DNA of 26,789 nt, taken from contig JAVBLK010000003.1 of NCBI GenBank assembly GCA_031553565.1, positions 1 through 26,789 on the forward strand, written 5' to 3'. This document shows, in pieces, positions 21,037 through 26,789 of this stretch. The notes beneath the pieces are model-generated. The model was not told where the DNA came from, did no database searches, and saw only the letters and a list, made by a program, of their open reading frames with translations. Each line of letters opens with the position of its first letter. The first letter of the stretch is position 1. Source of the DNA: JAVBLK01 sp031553565 (GTDB taxonomy: Bacteria; Bacillota; Clostridia; Christensenellales; DUVY01). The position numbers and the translations under genes are program-made.

Positions 21037-22383
21037 ATGAATATTGTTATCCCTGTAAGTTTGAAAAATCTTGCACAGCAGTTTTTGGCTGCCGGCAGCA
21101 AGCTGTACATCGTCGGCGGCTATGTACGGAATGCGGTGATGGGCGATTTCCCTACCGACATCGATATTACCGCCAACGTGGCGCCCGAACGGCTGCACGG
21201 CATCCTGCGCGGCGTGAAAATCATCCCGGTCAATAAGTCGCTGGGCACTTGCATCCTGGGTACGGGCAACATGAAATTCGATTATACCCCTTACCGCAGC
21301 GAGACTTATGCCGAGGGCGGCTCGCACAGGCCTATTTCGGTGTTTTTTACCAATAGTATGGCCGAGGACAGCCGCCGCCGCGACTTTACCTGCAATACGC
21401 TGTATTACGATATTTTGGATAATAAGATCCTCGACCCTTACGGCGGCGTCGCCGATATCACCAGGAAGGTATTGCGCGCGATAGTTTCCCCCGCGCATGT
21501 CTTCAAGCGCGACGGGCTGCGTATCCTGCGAATGGTGCGGCAGGCGGCCGAGATGGGCTTTACCGTCGACCCGGCTACGTTCGACTGCGCCAGGGAGCTG
21601 GTGGCTCAATTGAGGGACATCAGTCCGGAAAGAAAGGCGCAGGAGCTGGATAAGATCCTGGCCGCCGACCAAAAGTACGGCGCTGTTGACGGGCCATACC
21701 GCGGCCTTAAAATGATCGGCGAGCTGAACGCATGGCAGTATATCATCCCCGAAATAGCCGACGGCATCGGCGTCGCCCAAAACCCGAAGTTCCATAAGCA
21801 CGACGTGTACGAGCATACGCTGCTTACGGTAAAATACGCGCCGGTAAACCTGCGCCTTGCCGCGCTTATGCACGATATAGCCAAACCCGACGCCCTGCGC
21901 CAGCACGGCAATATGTACAAGCACCCGGAGATCGGCGCCGCGCTTGCAAAGGAACGGCTGTCACAGGCGGGCTTAAAGTATCCCAACAATACCGTAAACC
22001 ATATCTGCAAGCTTATCCGTCACCACAATTACGATCTTGACGGCAGCACTTCTTTAAACAAGCTGCGCGTCTTTATCGCCAAAAATCACAGCATCATGGA
22101 CGATCTGATCGCCCTGAAAAAGGCCGACGCGCTGGCAACAGGAATGGCGGCCGAACCGGTGACGGTAAGGATGGAAGCGGTCTATGATCAGATGAAGGCC
22201 GAAAATTGCCCGATGAAACTGTCCGAACTGGCCATAAACGGTGCGGATATTCTGGCGGCCTATCCCGATGCCGCCAAGGACAAAACCGGCAAGACCCTGC
22301 ACGCCCTGCTGGAAGAGGTAGTAATGAATCCTCCTTTGAATAACAGGGAATGGCTTTTAAAGCGCGCCGGAAGCCTGATTTAA
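21037..22383 (+). CDS. cca: CCA tRNA nucleotidyltransferase with HD domain
   Basis: Adds or repairs the 3-prime CCA of tRNAs from CTP and ATP. The 448-residue protein has the class II nucleotidyltransferase head: YIVGGYVRN near residues 24-32, and the metal-binding D41-x-D43 in TDIDIT. The RRDFTCNTLYYD motif and the EDSRRRDF strand follow, then the RDGLRILRMVRQAAEMGF helix that contributes to nucleotide selection. The C-terminal half holds an HD phosphohydrolase domain (HKHDVYEHTL, LMHDIAKPD near residue 278, HPEIGA), found in many bacterial CCA enzymes. Both tRNA genes in this window already encode CCA, so repair is likely an important role here. The ATG is 6 bases from the -10 box and lacks a ribosome-binding site. 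A strong terminator follows. Confidence 0.95.
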   Translation: MNIVIPVSLKNLAQQFLAAGSKLYIVGGYVRNAVMGDFPTDIDITANVAPERLHGILRGVKIIPVNKSLGTCILGTGNMKFDYTPYRSETYAEGGSHRPISVFFTNSMAEDSRRRDFTCNTLYYDILDNKILDPYGGVADITRKVLRAIVSPAHVFKRDGLRILRMVRQAAEMGFTVDPATFDCARELVAQLRDISPERKAQELDKILAADQKYGAVDGPYRGLKMIGELNAWQYIIPEIADGIGVAQNPKFHKHDVYEHTLLTVKYAPVNLRLAALMHDIAKPDALRQHGNMYKHPEIGAALAKERLSQAGLKYPNNTVNHICKLIRHHNYDLDGSTSLNKLRVFIAKNHSIMDDLIALKKADALATGMAAEPVTVRMEAVYDQMKAENCPMKLSELAINGADILAAYPDAAKDKTGKTLHALLEEVVMNPPLNNREWLLKRAGSLI

Positions 22384-22406
22384 GCCTTTTAACCCTATGA
22401 CCCCCC

Positions 22407-22448
22407 GAACCCCCGGAAAAGCGAGGCTTTCCGGGGGTTCGTTTTTTT
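22407..22448 (+). terminator. Strong terminator after cca
   Basis: GAACCCCCGGAAA (22407-22419) pairs with TTTCCGGGGGTTC (22428-22440), then G and T7 (22442-22448). It separates cca from the convergent ger operon; the minus strand has no T-run, so it acts in one direction. Confidence 0.95.
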
Positions 22449-22472
22449 GTGGCGTTCCTTTTAACTGACCGG

Positions 22473-23753
22473 TCAGAAGTTCACCCGGGTCTTGACCGCA
22501 ATATCCATGCTGCATTCTTCAATAAGCTGCTCCACGGTATGCGTTTCCAGATATTTTTTATAGTCTTTATGATTCCTGCGGAAAAAGGCTCTTTCCAACT
22601 GCAGCACGTCCAGTCCGTTTTCCACACACACAGCCTTCAGCCCCATGATCTCGCTCCTTATAACTTCCTCCGCCTTGCGGTTGATCTCGTTGCTGAACGC
22701 CAGGCTTTCCTCGTACGTAATGAGCGCCGGCAGATGCTCGCCCTCGATCTCTTCCAGGTTCAGCTTCAGCTCTATTTTTATATCCGCCGCGGGCTTTCCG
22801 TCTTTCAGCGTCGTTTTGATTTTGAGCGACTTTTGGTAGATCGTCAGAGACACCTTAGTTTTTTCGCCTTTCGGGCATTCTACGTCCTCAAGTATGAGCC
22901 GCCCTCTCTGAACGGTTTTATCCAGCCAAAGCATCGCGCGCGTGTCCCTTTCCTCCAGGATCTTAACCTGTTTGCCGTCCTTAAATACCGCCGTCTCAAA
23001 CTTGTCCGCGATCTCCGACTTCGGCTCCGTATCCTTTGCGCCGCCGGATTCCTGCCCGCCTGCGCCCTCTTTCTTCTTTATTTCTATAACCGGCAGATAT
23101 GTGTCGCCGCGCCGGCTGTAAAAATTCTCCAAGAAATCGATAAGCATGATCGCCGTCCCCATATTGTTCATGTGGTTCTGCGTCAAAAATTCAGAGAGCG
23201 CGAAGGCGGATGTATGGTCAAAGTTCTTCAGCTCGTTCAGCGCTTCCTTGGCCGTGCCCTTTGCCGCCACCAGCGTTATGCCCGTATCGATCTCGACCGA
23301 GCGCATGAAATAGTCCAGCGCGGGGGCGACGTTATCCTCTGACAGCTCTTTGCCCAAGAGTACGAGCCTGCAATGCGAAAGATTTGTTATCCGCCCTGTC
23401 TTGATCGCTATGCCGTCAATAGCCTCGCGCACGGTTTTGCCCTTGCTGGAAACAATGGCCTGTATTTCAGGCTCCTCCTGCGAGGATTGCGGTATTATCA
23501 GCTGCGCGGTCACCTCGAACTCCTCGCCCGCCTTATCCACGCCAAGGGTCGTGATTATTGTCCTTACGTTTATCTGCATCGAGTGCATTTTAAGGTTGGG
23601 CAGCATGATAAGGACCACCGCGGCAAAAACGGCTACATATACGATATAGCGCAGTCTTTTGGCCTCAGGCTTTTTCTTGCGCGGCTGAGTTTCTCTTTGA
23701 GGCACTTCTTCCCGCGTTTTTTTTGCCCCGCCGTTTTTTTGCTTTGTCTCCAT
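22473..23753 (-). CDS. gerAC: Spore germination protein of the GerAC (Ger(x)C) family, membrane-anchored without a lipobox
   Basis: C subunit of a GerA-type germinant receptor of the spore inner membrane. The 426-residue protein has a basic N-terminal tail of about 40 residues, one hydrophobic segment (YIVYVAVFAAVVLIMLPNL), and then the family core: TIITTLGVDKAGEEFEVTAQ, ITNLSHCRLVLLGKELSE, and a C-terminal domain ending in FRRNHKDYKKY. Typical GerAC proteins are lipoproteins with a cysteine after a signal peptide; no such cysteine follows the hydrophobic segment here, so it appears to be a signal-anchor protein. The frame is open to a TTG at 23783, but the ATG at 23753 with AAGGAG 10 bases upstream is preferred. 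It overlaps the gerAB end by 89 bases and is the last gene of the operon. Confidence 0.88.
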   Translation of the reverse strand: METKQKNGGAKKTREEVPQRETQPRKKKPEAKRLRYIVYVAVFAAVVLIMLPNLKMHSMQINVRTIITTLGVDKAGEEFEVTAQLIIPQSSQEEPEIQAIVSSKGKTVREAIDGIAIKTGRITNLSHCRLVLLGKELSEDNVAPALDYFMRSVEIDTGITLVAAKGTAKEALNELKNFDHTSAFALSEFLTQNHMNNMGTAIMLIDFLENFYSRRGDTYLPVIEIKKKEGAGGQESGGAKDTEPKSEIADKFETAVFKDGKQVKILEERDTRAMLWLDKTVQRGRLILEDVECPKGEKTKVSLTIYQKSLKIKTTLKDGKPAADIKIELKLNLEEIEGEHLPALITYEESLAFSNEINRKAEEVIRSEIMGLKAVCVENGLDVLQLERAFFRRNHKDYKKYLETHTVEQLIEECSMDIAVKTRVNF

Positions 23754-24852
23754 CCTTCCCTTTCTCCTTCCGCGCGTAGACAAGCGCGCATACCAATATG
23801 ACCGCAGGCAAAACGTAGTGTGCCGCCGCCGCCAGATAGTTTATATACGCCAGCGCGACGTACTTTGTCAGTATGTCATTGACCAAAACCCTCGTATCCA
23901 GGATGTACAGCGCGATTGCCAGCGGAACGGCCGTGTAGATCGGCCTTTTTGCGCCGGTGATCTTTATCAGGCTTTCGTTGACCGCCCAAAAAAAAGCCGT
24001 AAACTTAACCAGGACGGCCAACAGCCAGAATATCGTCATGAAACTGTCCAGGATCCCCGCGCTGCTTGCGTCGCCCGTGATGCTCATGTTAGTAAGCACC
24101 TGCCCATGCGCGGAAAGCCCCGCGATAGAGCCGTAATTGCCGTAATAGCTTATGGTCAGAAATAGTATCGCCACCGCCGCCAGCGCGTTCCCGCCCGCCG
24201 CCAGCAGCGACAGGTTTTTTCCGTGCTTGATCTTGCCGAACATCATCAGTACCACGAAAAAGTCGCCGAACCAGATCGTCGTTTTGCCTACGGTCTTTGC
24301 GACGGGGTACACGCCGTGCTCTAAAACCGGCAGAAGCCGCTGCGGGTGAGATTGCAGCAGCGAGTACGCCACCACGAATATTATTGCCGCAAGCACAAAA
24401 AGAACGGTCAGCTCGCAATTCCTGGCGATAGCGTTTAGCCCTTTGACGGCCACGTACGCCATCATCAGATAGAGCGGGACCAGATACAGATTCCACGGCA
24501 AGTTCATGTAGAGCCGGGTTATACAAAAGCCCGACGTTTCATTTGAAAGCATCAGGATCTTATAAAAGAAAAGTATTGCGTAAAGCCCATAGACTATTTT
24601 TGCGCCTGCAACCCCTATCGTGCCCTTCAAAATATCATACAACTGCTTGCCGGGATTGAGCCTGTATATCCACAGCACCAGCATAAAGAGCAGAAAATAG
24701 ATTGCCAGTGAAACCGCCATTGCTATCCACGCGTCCCTGCCCGCGTCCTCGGCCATGACCGAGGGCAGCACCAGCGACTGCGACGTCACGCCCATGATAA
24801 ACACCAGGCTGGCAAGCTGGGTCTTTGTAACCTCCTTGGACTTAGGCATCAT
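23665..24852 (-). CDS. gerAB: Spore germination protein of the GerAB family (APC-type permease)
   Basis: B subunit of the germinant receptor, an amino acid permease-like protein that likely binds the germinant in the spore inner membrane. From the start at 24852 it has 395 residues. About ten hydrophobic helices are visible from KTQLASLVFIMGVTSQSLVLP through YLAAAAHYVLPAVILVCALVY, the usual number for the family. The C-terminus is an extra Lys/Arg-rich tail of about 40 residues (KEKGKDGDKAKKRRGKK and beyond). The longer frame to 24930 has no good start; GGAGG (about 24866-24862) supports the ATG pair at 24852 and 24849. It overlaps gerAA by about 8-11 bases, a sign of translational coupling. 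Confidence 0.9.
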   Translation of the reverse strand: MMPKSKEVTKTQLASLVFIMGVTSQSLVLPSVMAEDAGRDAWIAMAVSLAIYFLLFMLVLWIYRLNPGKQLYDILKGTIGVAGAKIVYGLYAILFFYKILMLSNETSGFCITRLYMNLPWNLYLVPLYLMMAYVAVKGLNAIARNCELTVLFVLAAIIFVVAYSLLQSHPQRLLPVLEHGVYPVAKTVGKTTIWFGDFFVVLMMFGKIKHGKNLSLLAAGGNALAAVAILFLTISYYGNYGSIAGLSAHGQVLTNMSITGDASSAGILDSFMTIFWLLAVLVKFTAFFWAVNESLIKITGAKRPIYTAVPLAIALYILDTRVLVNDILTKYVALAYINYLAAAAHYVLPAVILVCALVYARKEKGKDGDKAKKRRGKKNAGRSASKRNSAAQEKA

Positions 24853-26512
24853 CTCCGGTATCCTCCATTTCCCCAACGCGGGTCTTGTTGGGCCCCGGGA
24901 TCGAAAAAGGCCGCGTTTTCCTTTCAGCAACGTTCAGCTTGGTGATCCCGTCCTTGAGGTCGCTGACAATTAGCGGCGAAAAGGGCGCCATAAAAGGCGT
25001 GCCGTAGCTGTCCAGTGAGGACATATATGTCAATAAGGTTATCGTCCCCGCGATCAGCCCGAGTACGCCCATAAGGCCCGCCGCAACGATAAGCAGTATT
25101 TTTATGAACCCAGTCGCCGAAACCTGGTCGGGGACAAGATGCGCGGCAAGCGTGCTTATGGCGGCGATCAGAACTGATGGGCTGCTGATTATGCCTGCCT
25201 TTACCGCCGTGTCCCCCAGTACCAGCGCGCCGACAATGCTCATCGCCATGCCGACGTACTTCGGCATGCGTAAGGACGCCTCGTGAATAATGACGAACAG
25301 GAACGTAACTATCAGCATTTCGGTCAGCGGCGCAAATGGCGTGCCCTGTATCGCGTTCGTAAGGGTAATGATCATTTTTATCGGCAGCACGTTATAATGA
25401 TATATCTGCATCGCCACATAAAAGCCCGGCAAAAGAATGGAAATAAAGAGGGCAAGGAACCTTACGACCATGCCGATGCTTGCAAGCGGGCTCATATTAT
25501 AATAGTCCTGGCTGCTTTGAAGGTCTTCCAAAAACATATACGGCAGCGTCAGTACGATGGGGCTGCCGTCCACGATCAGCGCGACCCTGCCCTCCAGCAT
25601 CCTTGCGGCTGCGATATCGGGCTTTTCGCAATAGTTGATCATTTTAAAGATGCTGTTCTTGCGTTCTTCCAAAAACTGCTGAATATAAAAGCTGTCGATT
25701 ATTCCGTCAATACTGATTTTTTTCAGGCGTTCTTTGACTTTTTTTATGATATTCTCGTCCGCCACGCCTTTAATATAGGAAACCGCAACGTTGGTATGGC
25801 TGTAGCGCCCGATAGGTATGATCTCAAAAATAAGGTCGGGCGTACGCAGCCGGCGCCTTATCTGTACCGTATTCCCCTTCATATCTTCGGTAAAGCCTTC
25901 CCTCGGCCCCCGGATAACCGCCGAGGTCGGCGGCTCGGAGATGCCGCGCTTTTCCCATTTCTTGGCCGCCGCAACGATCGCCGTTTCCTCGCCGTCGATA
26001 AGTATGACACAATCACCGTACAGCAACGCCGTCGATATCTCGCCGAATTCTGCGGCCTGCTTTATCTCGGCCGCCTCCAGTACGTTTTCCAGGATAAAGT
26101 CTGTGATCCCGGCGTGTACCTCCGCATTCTTCTTTGTTTTCCTGGCGCTCTGCGGATTTTCCGCGCTATCCTCACCCTGCGGCTTGTTTTCGGCCTTCCC
26201 CTTTTCTTTCGATAAAAAAAACAGCCCCCTTTGCAAAAGCTTGGCGTTTTCGCGCGCGGCGCCTGCGGACTCCTGCCGCGGCTTTTTTTCGGGCAGCATG
26301 ATGCTGTCGTCTGCGCGCATATTGATCAGCGGCTTGATAACGTATTCCTGCACCATGTCTACGTCAGTGACGCCGCTCATATAGAAAATGGCGGCGGCGC
26401 GTTTGCCGCCCAGTCTGAAGGACCTCTCTATAAGGTCGATGCTGTCGTTAAACAGCTCTTTGACCGCCGCCTTATTTTCTTCAAGCGACCCGGAAAGTTT
26501 CTGCGTTTCCAT
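24842..26512 (-). CDS. gerAA: Spore germination protein of the GerAA family
   Basis: A subunit of a GerA-type receptor; recent work treats these as the channel-forming part of the complex that releases ions on germinant binding. The 556-residue protein has a soluble N-terminal domain (about 1-340) that includes the hallmark EPPTSAVIRGPREGFTED, and a C-terminal part with about five membrane segments from MVVRFLALFISILLPGFYV to LIAGTITLLTYMSSL. A charged insert of about 50 residues (about 74-131, rich in Lys, Glu, Gln) breaks the N-terminal domain and is longer than I would expect. The upstream sequence has no Shine-Dalgarno site before ATG 26512, and I cannot identify a convincing sporulation sigma-factor promoter. 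First gene of gerAA-gerAB-gerAC. Confidence 0.93.
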   Translation of the reverse strand: METQKLSGSLEENKAAVKELFNDSIDLIERSFRLGGKRAAAIFYMSGVTDVDMVQEYVIKPLINMRADDSIMLPEKKPRQESAGAARENAKLLQRGLFFLSKEKGKAENKPQGEDSAENPQSARKTKKNAEVHAGITDFILENVLEAAEIKQAAEFGEISTALLYGDCVILIDGEETAIVAAAKKWEKRGISEPPTSAVIRGPREGFTEDMKGNTVQIRRRLRTPDLIFEIIPIGRYSHTNVAVSYIKGVADENIIKKVKERLKKISIDGIIDSFYIQQFLEERKNSIFKMINYCEKPDIAAARMLEGRVALIVDGSPIVLTLPYMFLEDLQSSQDYYNMSPLASIGMVVRFLALFISILLPGFYVAMQIYHYNVLPIKMIITLTNAIQGTPFAPLTEMLIVTFLFVIIHEASLRMPKYVGMAMSIVGALVLGDTAVKAGIISSPSVLIAAISTLAAHLVPDQVSATGFIKILLIVAAGLMGVLGLIAGTITLLTYMSSLDSYGTPFMAPFSPLIVSDLKDGITKLNVAERKTRPFSIPGPNKTRVGEMEDTGDDA

Positions 26513-26653
26513 ATAACATAATGTGCGGAAACAGCAACAGATTTATGCAAAACCGGCAAGGCCGTCAGCCGTGACTCTCCCGCCGCTATTGGATGTTATC
26601 AGGGAAAATAAAAAGAATAGCTTTCGGTAAACAAAAATATGACAATTAACGAA

Positions 26654-26743
26654 TATGCGATTAAGTAAGGTTTTGGAAGCGTCCTAAGTTTTTTGTGGAC
26701 AATTAGGGCGCTTCAAAACCTTTTTAATCGAACATACTTTTTT
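26654..26743 (+). repeat. Long imperfect inverted repeat with a terminal T-run
   Basis: Two arms of 34 bases, 26654-26687 and 26703-26736, are complementary apart from a few mismatches (core AAGGTTTTGGAAGCG against CGCTTCAAAACCTT), with a 15-base loop and T6 just after the second arm. It could terminate a plus-strand transcript or be a repeat element. No gene is seen in 26513-26789; the last 55 bases are T-rich. Confidence 0.6.
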
Positions 26744-26789
26744 GCTTTTCTTATTTTTTCCGGTTTATTTCGTTTTTTTGACCTTTTTT

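Noticed and set aside
20824..21924. Minus-strand open frame of 366 codons opposite serS end and cca
   Set aside because: It crosses the serS end, a terminator-like hairpin and the cca promoter, and is antisense to a clear cca gene.
22449..23342. Plus-strand open frame of 297 codons opposite gerAC
   Set aside because: It lies wholly within gerAC in antisense and has no ribosome-binding site or family features.
25283..26215. Plus-strand open frame of 310 codons opposite gerAA
   Set aside because: Shadow of the GC-rich gerAA gene; no start signal and no recognisable protein.
26517..26548. Sigma-G-type promoter before gerAA (GCATA and CATTATG on the minus strand)
   Set aside because: The boxes are 20 bases apart and the -10 departs from CATnnTA, so the match is not convincing.

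Overview
The window looks like chromosome from an endospore-forming Clostridia-type Firmicute, probably an uncultured or gut lineage. The basis is an mnmG-rsmG pair, a tricistronic gerA-type germinant receptor operon, DegV, elongator tRNA-Met and tRNA-Glu with encoded CCA ends, and GC-rich genes set in AT-rich spacers with TATAAT-type promoters. The lineage is inferred from gene content; no rRNA is present.

Layout. Position 1-901: the start of a minus-strand zinc-ribbon gene runs off the left edge, divergent from a small lipoprotein gene. Position 974-4096: mnmG-rsmG, a spacer with nested repeats, then tRNA-Met(CAT) and tRNA-Glu(TTC) behind a strong promoter and ahead of a terminator. Position 4137-6027: a more AT-rich type II restriction-modification pair, a C5-cytosine methylase and an Eco47II/Sau96I-like endonuclease (predicted target GGNCC). 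Position 6113-8998: uvrC, which lacks its usual C-terminal helix-hairpin-helix domain, divergent from a degV gene. Position 9096-16939, all minus: a cell-envelope sugar region with glf, a family 2 glycosyltransferase, a GtrA-like membrane protein with a long Ala/Lys tail, a family 3 glycoside hydrolase and a classical GtrA protein. Position 17072-22448, plus: leuS, serS and cca, so tRNA maturation and charging genes are concentrated here. Position 22473-26512, minus: gerAA-gerAB-gerAC. A long hairpin followed by T-rich DNA ends the window.

Two patterns cut across the genes. First, uvrC, gtrA, leuS and cca each have a -10 box 6-7 bases before the ATG and no ribosome-binding site, so their mRNAs are predicted to be leaderless; mnmG is nearly so. 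Other genes (lipoprotein, methylase, endonuclease, GT2, GtrA-like, GH3, serS, gerAB) carry good Shine-Dalgarno sequences. Second, intergenic DNA carries related repeats, densest at 10284-10845, with further copies at 7963-7992, 12229-12256 and 16977-17057. Two diverged, oppositely oriented copies keep a stem-loop through paired base changes, which suggests a structured mobile or regulatory element.

Functionally, MnmG modifies wobble uridines, RsmG methylates 16S rRNA, LeuS and SerS charge tRNAs, and Cca builds or repairs CCA ends. The glf, GT2 and GtrA genes point to a galactofuranose-containing or otherwise decorated envelope glycan. The gerA operon supports sporulation.
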